From contig JAQDNC010000004.1 in NCBI GenBank assembly GCA_027660625.1, positions 1 to 64,000 on the forward strand: 64,000 bases of DNA, given 5' to 3'. Source of the DNA: Coriobacteriaceae bacterium AM100-PB1-1D-6A (GTDB taxonomy: Bacteria; Actinomycetota; Coriobacteriia; Coriobacteriales; Coriobacteriaceae). A program made the position numbers and the translations under genes. Each line of letters opens with the position of its first letter. Position 1 is the stretch's first letter. Shown here one piece after another: positions 1-8,232 of this stretch. Below the pieces are notes generated by a model that was not told the origin of the DNA, made no database searches, and saw only the letters and a program-made list of their open reading frames with translations.

Positions 1-150
1 CCGGACGCCGGGCAGACTCGCTTCGGTTCGGGCGCTACACCAACTTTCTCGACACTACCAGCAGGTTGCCGACAAATTGAATGGAGCCATTTGTATTGGC
101 TCAGGTGGGTGGCTCCAGCAGGACCGGTAAGGTCAAAAGCGGCTAGGTCT
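1..150. other. left edge, possible 3' end of an upstream gene
   Basis: No complete gene is visible. On the plus strand one frame stays open from the window edge to a stop at 78-80 and another to a stop at 128-130. Either could be the tail of a gene cut by the window boundary. Neither tail has a recognisable motif, so I do not assign a product. No T-rich terminator hairpin is seen before the repeat array that begins at 151. Confidence 0.3.
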
Positions 151-207
151 GCTAAACCTGTTAAACTCTGCTAAAGTTGCTAAACTTTGTTAAAGTTGTT
201 AAAACTA
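151..207 (+). repeat. three tandem 19-bp repeats (six half-units) upstream of the AAA ATPase
   Basis: Half-units of the form GYTAAASYT start at 151, 160, 170, 179, 189 and 198, spacing alternating 9 and 10, so the true period is 19 bp (units 151-169, 170-188, 189-207). Two helical turns would put each 19-bp unit on roughly the same DNA face. The array ends 3 bases before the ribosome binding site of the next gene. It therefore occupies the promoter or leader position and may be an operator read by the ATPase or by another protein. Function is inference. Confidence 0.8.
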
Positions 208-222
208 GCAGAGGAGGGTCGA

Positions 223-1305
223 ATGTCGAAAGCCATTAATCCCTTTAAGCCAACGGCGGGCATGAATCCGCCTGAGCTTATCGGACGTGACGCTGTTTTG
301 GATGATTTTGCCGAGGCCCTTGAGAATGGTCCTGGTGCCCCCGATCGACTCATGCGCATCTCGGGCGTCCGAGGCACAGGTAAAACGGTGCTTCTCAATG
401 CATTGGGCGATCTTGCGCGAAAAAAAGGATTCGAGGTTGTTGACGTCGCCTCGAATGCCGGTTTTTGCAGTAGAATCCTCGAGGCTCTACAGCGAAATGT
501 TCGTCTTGAGTCAATGTCGATTCCCCCATCTATTCGAGGAGTCAGCCTTGGCTCCGTTGAGGTATCGAAGTCGGCATCTCATCTGGGCGAGGCAATGTAC
601 GATGCCGCGAAGCGCGGAGGTCTGCTCATTACGCTCGACGAGATTCAGGATGCCTCAACTGAGGAAATGCGCGAGCTGGGCAATGAGATGCAGCTTTTGA
701 TTCGCCAAGGGGCGAATGTCGCTTTTGCATTCGCTGGCTTGCCAACATCGGTGGATGGCGTGGTGGTTGATGATACCCTTACGTTCCTTCAGCGGGCAAA
801 ACATATCGAACTCACTCGTCTCTCCGATTTTGAAGTCGGCGGATCGTTTGAGGATACAATGAGACGAGCGGGCAAGGAGCTCGATGAAGACGCCGCTGAG
901 CTATTAACAAAGGCGTCAGCAGGCTATCCCTTTATGGTCCAGTTGGTCGGATATTACGCTTGGCAGGCTGCTGCGCGCAGCGGGGCGGAGAGCGTGAACG
1001 AAGGGTCCGCGCGTACGGGTATCCAAGCAGCTCTTGATAGCTTTAATGCTATGGTGATTGCCCCGGCGCTGCGCAGGGTTTCAGAACGACAGTTTCAGTA
1101 TCTTGCGGCAATGGCTCAATGCGAGGGCGATGAGATTGCCAACGGTGATATCGCCAAAAAGATGGGGCTGCCGGCGAACAAGGTCGGCTCGTATCGTAAA
1201 CGTCTCATCGATGCGGGGTTGATTGAGCCTGCGGGCTATGGCTGTGTTTCGTTTGCAATTCCGTATATGCGTGACTATTTGTTGGAGGCGGTGCGGGAAA
1301 GGTAA
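223..1305 (+). CDS. AAA family ATPase, function unknown
   Basis: A 360-residue P-loop ATPase. The Walker A motif GVRGTGKT is at residues 48-55, the Walker B strand ending in LDE at about 133-140, and a sensor-like FAFAGLP near 170. The last 70 residues look like a winged-helix DNA-binding region. This order resembles Orc1/AAA_16-type ATPases that occur as solitary genes in gut Actinomycetota, whose role is not established. The ATG at 223 is chosen because GAGGAGG (211-217) sits 5 bases upstream. An in-frame TTG at 187 would fall inside the repeat array. The gene stands alone between that array and tRNA-Ser. The repeats suggest autoregulation, but that is inference. It could also be a remnant of a tRNA-linked island. 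Confidence 0.8.
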   Translation: MSKAINPFKPTAGMNPPELIGRDAVLDDFAEALENGPGAPDRLMRISGVRGTGKTVLLNALGDLARKKGFEVVDVASNAGFCSRILEALQRNVRLESMSIPPSIRGVSLGSVEVSKSASHLGEAMYDAAKRGGLLITLDEIQDASTEEMRELGNEMQLLIRQGANVAFAFAGLPTSVDGVVVDDTLTFLQRAKHIELTRLSDFEVGGSFEDTMRRAGKELDEDAAELLTKASAGYPFMVQLVGYYAWQAAARSGAESVNEGSARTGIQAALDSFNAMVIAPALRRVSERQFQYLAAMAQCEGDEIANGDIAKKMGLPANKVGSYRKRLIDAGLIEPAGYGCVSFAIPYMRDYLLEAVRER

Positions 1306-1330
1306 AAATGGAATCGCTCCAAATTCCCTC

Positions 1331-1359
1331 TTGCCCATCCTCGACTGTTTGGTTACTAT
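1331..1359 (+). promoter_or_regulatory. promoter of tRNA-Ser
   Basis: TTGCCC (1331-1336) and TACTAT (1354-1359) are separated by exactly 17 bases. Transcription would start about 7-8 bases before the mature 5' end of the tRNA at 1374. Confidence 0.65.
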
Positions 1360-1373
1360 AGAACGGCTGTTAC

Positions 1374-1464
1374 GGAGAGCTGACCGAGAGGCCGAAGGTG
1401 CTCGCCTGCTAAGCGAGTATGCCCCAAAAGGGCATCTGGGGTTCGAATCCCCAGCTCTCCGCCA
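1374..1464 (+). tRNA. tRNA-Ser (anticodon GCT)
   Basis: A 91-nt class II tRNA with an encoded CCA end. The acceptor stem GGAGAGC (1374-1380) pairs with GCTCTCC (1454-1460). The anticodon stem CTCGC/GCGAG encloses loop CTGCTAA with GCT at 1408-1410. A long variable arm (GCCCC/GGGGC type) is present, as expected for serine. The T arm holds GGTTCGAATCC. It reads AGC/AGU codons. Confidence 0.97.
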
Positions 1465-1478
1465 GTAAGACTTTAAAG

Positions 1479-1505
1479 AAGGGTTCCGAAAGGGACCCTT
1501 TTTTA
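1479..1505 (+). terminator. rho-independent terminator of tRNA-Ser
   Basis: Nine-base-pair stem (one G-T pair) 1479-1487/1492-1500 with a GAAA tetraloop, followed by six T residues. Confidence 0.9.
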
Positions 1506-1531
1506 GTTGAACCACGTTAGCTGGGGATTCG

Positions 1532-1556
1532 GGCTTATAGGACATAATGTGTGTCC
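1532..1556 (+). repeat. left 25-bp terminal inverted repeat of the IS
   Basis: Identical to the reverse complement of 2861-2885. The inner 17 bases (1540-1556) form an imperfect palindrome GGACA...TGTCC. Confidence 0.95.
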
Positions 1557-1562
1557 ACGTTG

Positions 1563-1593
1563 GGGGCATCGGCGCAGGTCGATGCCCCTTTTT
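1563..1593 (+). terminator. terminator just inside the left IS end
   Basis: Stem GGGGCATCG (1563-1571) / CGATGCCCC (1580-1588) followed by TTTTT. It would stop read-through from flanking genes into the transposase, a common self-limiting feature of insertion sequences. Confidence 0.8.
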
Positions 1594-1629
1594 CAGCCGC
1601 TTAAATTCCGTGCCCGCTTTTAACCGCTC

Positions 1630-1646
1630 GGACAGAATGTGTGTCC
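1630..1646 (+). repeat. subterminal copy of the IS end motif
   Basis: GGACAGAATGTGTGTCC matches the inner terminal repeat at 1540-1556 at 16 of 17 positions and in the same orientation. It may be a second transposase-binding site or may overlap the transposase promoter. Confidence 0.7.
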
Positions 1647-1717
1647 GGTTGCCTATCGTTCCCGCAGGTAGATAACCTTTTCCGGAACCGTTAAATACCC
1701 TTTCGGAAGAGGTGCCC

Positions 1718-2836
1718 ATGAAGGCCGTTTATTGCCCCTACTGCGGCGGTCGGACCAAGCGCAACGGCAGGACTTCATCGGGGTCCCAGCGGTGGAGGTG
1801 CACGTCCTGCGGCGCGTCGACGACGGTGAGGTACGACGACACGGCGACGAGGCTGGACGAGTTCCTCGGGTGGCTCCTCTCCAAGGACTCCCAGGCGGCG
1901 ATGCCGGGCGGCGGGCGTTCCTTCAGGCGCAGGACGGCCGAGTTCTGGGAGGTCTGGCCCATGCCCGTCCCCGACGGCGAGCTGCACCGCGTGCTCTACG
2001 TCGACGGGATCTGGGTCGCGCGCGACCTCGTGGTGCTCATATGCTGCAGCGGCGAGCGGGTGGTCTCCTGGTACATGGCGAGGTCGGAGAACTCGAGGGC
2101 GTGGTCGGCCCTCATGGCGCCGATCCCGGCGCCCGAGGTAGTCGTCACCGACGGCGGGAGCGGGTTCGCCAAGGCCGTGCGCGAGACCTGGCCGCGCACC
2201 AGGGTCCAGAGGTGCACCTTCCACGCCTTCTCGCAGGCCAAGCGCTACACGACGACGCGGCCGAAGCTCCAGGCGGGGCGCGAGCTCTACCTCATCGCGC
2301 GCGACCTCATGGGCATCGAGACGCTGCACCAGGCCGAGCTCTGGGTCGAGCGCTACCTCGACTGGTGCGGGTTCTGGGCCGACTTCCTGGAGGACAGGAC
2401 CGTGGTGGACGGCAGGAGGGCCTGCACCCACGAGAGGCTGAGGCGGGCGCGCTCGTCGCTGTCGTCGCTGGTGTCGGCGGGGACGCTGTTCACCTACCTC
2501 GACCCCGCCCTGGCCAAGGCCGGCCCGCTGCCGTCGACCAACAACATGATCGAGGGAGGGGTGAACTCGCAGCTGAGGGCCGTCCTGCGCAACCACCGGG
2601 GGCTGACGTCGGTCAAGCGCGTGAAGGCGGTGTTCTGGTGGTGCCACGCGCACTCGGGGGACGCGAGGACTGCGCGCGAGAAGCTCGCCACGATGCCGAC
2701 CGACGCGGACATCGACTTCCTGTTCAGCGTCTACTCCGCCTCGCCGTCGCGCGAGGACGGAGGGCCGGAGTGGGGCGACAGGGCCGTGTGGGAGGACCTC
2801 CACCACAGGGACCCGTACCCGTTCTGGCTGGATTAA
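1718..2836 (+). CDS. IS256/IS1249-family transposase
   Basis: 372 residues. An N-terminal zinc ribbon has Cys6, Cys9, Cys28 and Cys31. The catalytic DDE triad is visible as D96 (LYVDG), D145 (VVTDGG) and E279 (NNMIEGGVN), with the RCTFH motif typical of the IS256 group between the second D and the E. The protein cuts and joins the ends of its own element. The ATG at 1718 is preferred over a GTG at 1712 because GGAAGAGG (1705-1712) is then correctly spaced. The gene is intact. Its codon choice (strong G/C-ending, many AGG arginines) differs from neighbouring chromosomal genes, which fits acquisition. Confidence 0.93.
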   Translation: MKAVYCPYCGGRTKRNGRTSSGSQRWRCTSCGASTTVRYDDTATRLDEFLGWLLSKDSQAAMPGGGRSFRRRTAEFWEVWPMPVPDGELHRVLYVDGIWVARDLVVLICCSGERVVSWYMARSENSRAWSALMAPIPAPEVVVTDGGSGFAKAVRETWPRTRVQRCTFHAFSQAKRYTTTRPKLQAGRELYLIARDLMGIETLHQAELWVERYLDWCGFWADFLEDRTVVDGRRACTHERLRRARSSLSSLVSAGTLFTYLDPALAKAGPLPSTNNMIEGGVNSQLRAVLRNHRGLTSVKRVKAVFWWCHAHSGDARTAREKLATMPTDADIDFLFSVYSASPSREDGGPEWGDRAVWEDLHHRDPYPFWLD

Positions 2837-2860
2837 TGGATGGAAACGGATGTTCTATCG

Positions 2861-2885
2861 GGACACACATTATGTCCTATAAGCC
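2861..2885 (-). repeat. right 25-bp terminal inverted repeat of the IS
   Basis: Exact reverse complement of 1532-1556. The target duplication GGGATTCG follows at 2886-2893. Confidence 0.95.
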
Positions 2886-2899
2886 GGGATTCGAACCCT

Positions 2900-2933
2900 C
2901 AAAAAAATGAAGCGCCCCGTTGGACGCCTCATT
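2900..2933 (-). terminator. terminator of the D,D-carboxypeptidase gene
   Basis: Read on the minus strand, a 12-bp stem with two G-T pairs and an AACG loop (2906-2933) is followed by seven or more T residues. It directly follows the gene ending at 2960. The IS inserted only a few bases beyond it. Confidence 0.85.
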
Positions 2934-2959
2934 TGGTTCGATGTGATAACGCTTTGGCC

Positions 2960-4300
2960 CTACACCTCAGGAGCCTTGGCTACGGTTTCGCTCTCGGCTG
3001 TGAGCGGGCGGTTGTCGATGCGGCGGCCCAGGCGGTCGAGCTTCACGAGCAGCCACTCGATGGGATTGGGCCCTGTTCCTTCCTCGTCGGCAACCAGGTC
3101 CATGACGGCAATCTTGGTGCTGCCCTGTTTAAGCGTAACGCTGCCCACCTTGTCGCCCACATGCACCGTGCCCGAAAGATCGTCGTAGCTAACCTTTTCG
3201 GTCACCTCGCCGGCAAGGGAAAACACGGTCGCTTGCGCCGTAGGATCGGCGAGTGTGGCGTCGATCGTCTTATCAGTCCAGTCGGTTTGACCAATGCGCG
3301 CCATAAGCGGGTTGCCGTTGGCGGTCTTTTCCTGCGTGTTGGCGATTGCGACCGTCACCTTGTGACCGTAGTACCAATTGGCAAGGATTGCGGTATCGGT
3401 AAAGCGCTGGTCGGTGGTGGTGGAGTTCAAAACGACAGTGTAGATCTCGTCGCCATCGCGGTTGTAGGCACCCGTAAAGCAATAGCCTGCATCGTCGGTA
3501 GTGCCGGTCTTGCCACCGATGTTGCCATCTTGGCCCAGCAAATAGTTATGCGTGTCCATGGAATGCGAATGGTCGGTGCCGTCGGCGCCCGTGACCTCGA
3601 TCCAGGAATCCTCGCTCGCTACGACCTTGCGGATCGTGTCGTTTTTCATGGCCTCCTGCATCATCAGCGCTACGTCGTGTGCGGTTGAGTGCATATCGCC
3701 AGCCCACTCATCAAAGTCCAGACCATGCGGGTTTTCAAAAAGCGTACCGGTGCAGCCGAGCTTCTTAGCGCGCTCGTTCATGGCCTTCACAAATGTGGCC
3801 TCGGCGTCTTTGGTCTTAGGGTCGATCTTCTTGCCCATATATTCGGCGAGCACGATGGCGGCGTCGTTGCCCGAGGGAATCATCAGGCCGCGCAGCGCCT
3901 GCTCCACGGTAAGCTCGTCGCCTTCGAGCAAGCCGGCGGTCGAATTACCCACGGTGGCTGCGGCGTTGCTCACCGTGACCTTCTCGTCCATCTTGCAATT
4001 CTCAACGGTTAGGATTGCGGTCATGACCTTGGTGATCGAGGCGATTTTGACCTGCTCATCGGCGCCGCGCCCATAGTAGACGGTGCCGTCTTTGCCCATG
4101 ACGAAGGCATTGGTCGCATCGATATCGGGTAGATTTTCGGCCGTGATGCCGCGCGCATCGGCGGTTTTGCCACAGACATTGTCGGTCGTGAGCACTTGGG
4201 CGCCGGCGACGGTGGGCACGCCAGCGGCAAGGGCGATAGCGCAGACAAAGCCGGCGGCAAGCTGGGCTGAGCGCTTTGTAAAAGAGGTGAGGGACTTCAC
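2960..4300 (-). CDS. serine-type D-alanyl-D-alanine carboxypeptidase (PBP5/DacA-like, S11)
   Basis: 446 residues. It trims the terminal D-Ala from peptidoglycan pentapeptides outside the membrane. Counting from the GTG at 4300: a signal peptide at 1-35 (basic start, hydrophobic core, AGA cleavage site), the SITK active-site tetrad at 88-91, SGN at 143-145 and KTG at 264-266. A C-terminal amphipathic segment (NPIEWLLVKLDRLG) may anchor it to the membrane. An upstream ATG at 4411 would add 37 residues before the signal peptide. A TATACT box lies within that extension, so the GTG is preferred. The gene is divergent from a VanRS-like two-component system, which suggests control by that pair. Confidence 0.9.
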   Translation of the reverse strand: MKSLTSFTKRSAQLAAGFVCAIALAAGVPTVAGAQVLTTDNVCGKTADARGITAENLPDIDATNAFVMGKDGTVYYGRGADEQVKIASITKVMTAILTVENCKMDEKVTVSNAAATVGNSTAGLLEGDELTVEQALRGLMIPSGNDAAIVLAEYMGKKIDPKTKDAEATFVKAMNERAKKLGCTGTLFENPHGLDFDEWAGDMHSTAHDVALMMQEAMKNDTIRKVVASEDSWIEVTGADGTDHSHSMDTHNYLLGQDGNIGGKTGTTDDAGYCFTGAYNRDGDEIYTVVLNSTTTDQRFTDTAILANWYYGHKVTVAIANTQEKTANGNPLMARIGQTDWTDKTIDATLADPTAQATVFSLAGEVTEKVSYDDLSGTVHVGDKVGSVTLKQGSTKIAVMDLVADEEGTGPNPIEWLLVKLDRLGRRIDNRPLTAESETVAKAPEV

Positions 4301-4497
4301 AGATTTCGCTTTCGACGGGATGGTCTCTTCTGGAACTAGAGTATATCGTTTGCCGGCATCGGCGATCATCGCGTGCGTGCGCGGCCCACATCCGCGCCCG
4401 AACGGGCACAAGGGTGCTTAAGGCCGACTTAATCACCCACGCTTGTTGTGTGTGACGGGCGCCCCCTCGGGCATAATGGAGCGCGAGAGGAGCACGC
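4301..4497. promoter_or_regulatory. divergent intergenic region between the carboxypeptidase and the VanRS-like pair
   Basis: About 200 bases containing both promoters. On the minus strand TATACT (about 4338-4345) is a good -10 for the carboxypeptidase. The plus-strand gene has GAGAGGAGCACGC just before its ATG. No clear response-regulator direct repeat was found by eye. Confidence 0.4.
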
Positions 4498-5193
4498 ATG
4501 AACGAACGCATACTGGTAGTTGATGACGAGAAGGCCATCGCCGACCTAGTTGGCATCTACCTTACAAAAGAAGGCTTTGACGTACAGGTCGCCTATAGCG
4601 GGGCCGATGCTGCCAAGGCAATCTTGGAGCAGGAGTTCGATCTGGCGCTGCTGGATGTCATGCTGCCCGATATCGATGGCTTTGAGCTGTTGCGTACGAT
4701 CCGTTCCAGCCATACCTATCCCGTGATCATGCTGACGGCGCGCGATGCCCAGCAAGACAAGATCGAGGGCCTTTCGCTTGGCGCAGACGATTATGTGGTC
4801 AAGCCGTTCCGTCCGCTGGAGCTCATTGCACGCGTCCATGCTCAGCTTCGTCGTTATACCAGCTACGGCAGCCGCGCACAGGCGGCCGAGTCGCCGATCA
4901 TCCAGCTCGACGGCCTCGAGATCAACCGCGACGCCCGCTCTGTGACGGTGGACGGTGCGCCGGTGCGCCTTACGCCCATCGAGTATTCCATCTTGCTGTA
5001 TCTGGTCGAGCATCGTGGTAGCGTGGTGCCCGTGGAGGACCTGTTCCGCGCGGTGTGGAACGAGGACTTTATGCCCGGCTCCAACAATACGGTTATGGTG
5101 CACATTCGCCATCTGCGCGAAAAGATTGGCGACGATGCCCAGAAGCCGCGCTTTATCAAAAACGTCTGGGGCGTCGGCTACATAATCGAATAA
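4498..5193 (+). CDS. OmpR/PhoB-family response regulator (VanR-like)
   Basis: 231 residues. The receiver domain at 1-120 has the acidic pocket DDE at 9-11, phospho-acceptor D53 (LLDVMLPDIDG), Thr at the TARD motif and Lys in VKPF. A winged-helix output domain follows at about 132-230, ending in the usual GVGYIIE. The linker-rich sequence most resembles VanR-type regulators. The kinase gene follows after 25 bases, so the two form an operon. The neighbouring divergent carboxypeptidase supports a cell-wall sensing role. No vanH, vanA or vanX gene is present, so this is not evidence of glycopeptide resistance. Confidence 0.88.
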   Translation: MNERILVVDDEKAIADLVGIYLTKEGFDVQVAYSGADAAKAILEQEFDLALLDVMLPDIDGFELLRTIRSSHTYPVIMLTARDAQQDKIEGLSLGADDYVVKPFRPLELIARVHAQLRRYTSYGSRAQAAESPIIQLDGLEINRDARSVTVDGAPVRLTPIEYSILLYLVEHRGSVVPVEDLFRAVWNEDFMPGSNNTVMVHIRHLREKIGDDAQKPRFIKNVWGVGYIIE

Positions 5194-5218
5194 CGCCTTT
5201 GATGGTTGGGGAGTAGAT

Positions 5219-6457
5219 ATGACAAAAGACGATAGGCGGGCATTCGAGGTACCCGATCGACTCTTTGAATACGTAAGGGCGGTCGTTGACAACCGTGCGT
5301 TAGCGACGGTGCTGCTCTTTTTGCTGAGTCTGCTGCTCATCGGCATTGACAATATCGTTGGCATCCTGGCAGTTCTACTCATTGGCTTTTTGCTGATTGA
5401 TCGATTCGAAATCGTTCGCCGCTGTGTGGTGATCGGCGGCGCCGCGTGGACTATTACGTTGGCGATCGGGTCCATGGCGCTTGGCGGTATTGGCGAGCCC
5501 GTATTCTTTGACGCCGGCTTTGTGTTCAACATGCTTGGATTTGTGCTGGCGCTTGCCGTGTGCGTCCTGTTCTTCTGCGGACGCGCCCTGTACTACCAGG
5601 GTTACGAGCAGGGCGAGCTGCACGCCGACCGCGTGATTGCCGCCCGCATTCAGGATCGTCTGATCGATAACCCCGACACATGGGACAACATTGACGGCGA
5701 CTTCCTCGAGGTCGAGGGCGCGCTCAACCGGGCGCGCGATTGCGAGCGTAGGGTTCAACAAGCCCTGCGTGACGAATCGCACCGCAAAGATGACCTGGTG
5801 ACGTACCTGGCGCACGACCTGCGCACGCCGCTCGCCAGCGTGGTGGGCTACCTTTCGCTCTTGCAGGAGGCCCCCGATTTGCCGCTTGAGCAACGTGCAC
5901 GCTTTACGGGCGTGGCACTCGACAAGGCCCACCGGCTCGATGCGCTCATCGAGGAGTTCTTCGACATCACGCGCTTTGATTTCCACGATATCGTGCTCAC
6001 CCGCAGCTACGTCGATTTGGGGCTCTTACTGGCACAGGTGGCCGACGAGTTCTATCCCATTCTCAACGAACAGCATAAAGAAGCCCAGGTTGATATCTGC
6101 GAGGATCTGACGGTGCTCGTGGACGGCGACAAGATGGCTCGCGTATTCAACAACATCATGAAAAACGCCGTTGCCTATAGCTATGAAGGCTCGATGATCA
6201 CGATTGAGGCCAGACGTTTGGGTAACGGCGGCGTGCGCGTACGATTTATAAACCAGGGCGATCCGATCCCTGAGCCAAAGCTCAAGGTGATCTTTGAGAA
6301 GTTCTATCGCCTGGATGCGGCGCGTGCGACCAATCGCGGCGGCGCTGGGCTGGGTCTCGCCATCGCCAAGGAGATTGTATGCGCGCATGGCGGCACCATC
6401 GCGTGCGAATCGACGCCCGAGCATACCGTTTTTACCATCGAGCTGCCCGCCGCGTAG
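5219..6457 (+). CDS. sensor histidine kinase (VanS-like)
   Basis: 412 residues. Four predicted membrane segments lie between residues 28 and 121 with very little extracellular sequence. They are followed by a linker and the HisKA H-box YLAHDLRTPL (His199). The ATPase domain shows the N-box NIMKNAV and a G-box GGAGLGLAIAKE. HDLRTPL is typical of VanS-type kinases. It phosphorylates the regulator encoded just upstream. The short outer loops suggest that it senses something in the membrane, or through a partner, rather than a soluble ligand. GGGGAG at 5208-5213 sets the ATG at 5219. Confidence 0.88.
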   Translation: MTKDDRRAFEVPDRLFEYVRAVVDNRALATVLLFLLSLLLIGIDNIVGILAVLLIGFLLIDRFEIVRRCVVIGGAAWTITLAIGSMALGGIGEPVFFDAGFVFNMLGFVLALAVCVLFFCGRALYYQGYEQGELHADRVIAARIQDRLIDNPDTWDNIDGDFLEVEGALNRARDCERRVQQALRDESHRKDDLVTYLAHDLRTPLASVVGYLSLLQEAPDLPLEQRARFTGVALDKAHRLDALIEEFFDITRFDFHDIVLTRSYVDLGLLLAQVADEFYPILNEQHKEAQVDICEDLTVLVDGDKMARVFNNIMKNAVAYSYEGSMITIEARRLGNGGVRVRFINQGDPIPEPKLKVIFEKFYRLDAARATNRGGAGLGLAIAKEIVCAHGGTIACESTPEHTVFTIELPAA

Positions 6458-6560
6458 CGTAGGCGCCCTTACAAACACCTGACAATGCGCTCACGTGCGT
6501 ATGAGCCGCGGTTTCTACTATCGATACTGCTGAATTGATATCGACGTGGAGGTATGCGGT

Positions 6561-7436
<876 letters not shown>

Positions 7437-7500
7437 TACCATCTCGTAAAGGTACCTTTAGGGTTAAGATGCGGTCATGCCGGCCGCAAAGGGGTTCAAC

Positions 7501-8229
7501 ATGATCTATTACGTCGAGGACGATGACAACATCAGGGATTTGACGGTCTATGCGCTGCGCAAGCAGGGGATCGAGGCCGAGGGCTTTTCGTGCGATGGCG
7601 AGTTTAAGGCTGCTGTGGCGCGACGGGTGCCCGATGCTGTCCTGCTCGACATCATGCTGCCCGATACCGATGGCCTGGCGATTATGCGTCGCCTGCGTGC
7701 CGATCGCCTGACGGCGACGGTGCCCATCATGATGCTTACCGCCAAGGACACCGAACTCGACAAGGTGATGGCGCTCGATGGCGGTGCCGACGATTACCTG
7801 ACCAAGCCGTTTTCGCTCATGGAGCTTGCCAGCCGTTGCCGTGCGCTGCTGCGTCGCGGCGGCATGGTCAAGCAGGCGAGCGATGTGCTCAGCGTGGGCG
7901 ACATCGTGCTTTCGCCCAGCCATCGCGAGGTGACCGTTGCCGGCGAGCCGCTTAAGCTCACCCTGCGCGAGTTCGACCTGCTCGAGTACCTCATGCGCAA
8001 GCCCGGCGTTGTCTTTACCCGCGAGTCGTTGCTGCAGAGCGTGTGGGGCTGGGACTTCGACGGCGGTTCGCGCACCGTTGACGTGCACGTGCAGACGCTT
8101 CGCCAAAAACTGGGCGAGCATGCCAGCGCCATCGAGACCGTGCGCGGCGTGGGCTATCGCCTGGCCGAGCCTTCTGCCGGTGATGGTGCCGAAGGCGACG
8201 ACACCGCGGCCACCGCATCGGAGGAGTAA
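7501..8229 (+). CDS. OmpR/PhoB-family response regulator, probably phosphate responsive
   Basis: 242 residues. The receiver has acidic residues EDDD at 6-9 and phospho-acceptor D50 (LLDIMLPDTDG), then TAKD and TKPF motifs. A winged-helix domain follows, ending RTVDVHVQTLRQKLG...VRGVGYRL, with an acidic tail of about 18 residues. The ATG at 7501 is preferred to one at 7477 because AAAGGGG lies 6 bases upstream. It lies 64 bases after pstB and 3 bases before its kinase gene, an arrangement that suggests a PhoB/PhoP role in phosphate starvation. I see no Pho-box test that would prove this. Confidence 0.85.
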   Translation: MIYYVEDDDNIRDLTVYALRKQGIEAEGFSCDGEFKAAVARRVPDAVLLDIMLPDTDGLAIMRRLRADRLTATVPIMMLTAKDTELDKVMALDGGADDYLTKPFSLMELASRCRALLRRGGMVKQASDVLSVGDIVLSPSHREVTVAGEPLKLTLREFDLLEYLMRKPGVVFTRESLLQSVWGWDFDGGSRTVDVHVQTLRQKLGEHASAIETVRGVGYRLAEPSAGDGAEGDDTAATASEE

Positions 8230-8232
8230 CCC

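Larger units (their letters stand above)
1532..2885 (+). mobile_element. IS256-family (IS1249-like) insertion sequence, complete
   Basis: A 1354-bp element bounded by perfect 25-bp inverted repeats (1532-1556 and 2861-2885) and flanked by an exact 8-bp direct repeat GGGATTCG (1524-1531 and 2886-2893). That duplication length fits the IS256 family. It carries one intact transposase gene, an outward-insulating terminator at 1563-1593, and a near copy of the inner half of the terminal repeat at 1630-1646. Perfect ends and an intact gene suggest a recent insertion. It lies between the tRNA-Ser terminator and the terminator of the D,D-carboxypeptidase gene, so it breaks no recognised gene. Confidence 0.95.

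Noticed and set aside
4498..6457. Glycopeptide resistance locus
   Set aside because: The two-component pair resembles VanRS but no vanH, ligase or vanX gene is present, and the carboxypeptidase is a serine PBP5-like enzyme, not VanY.
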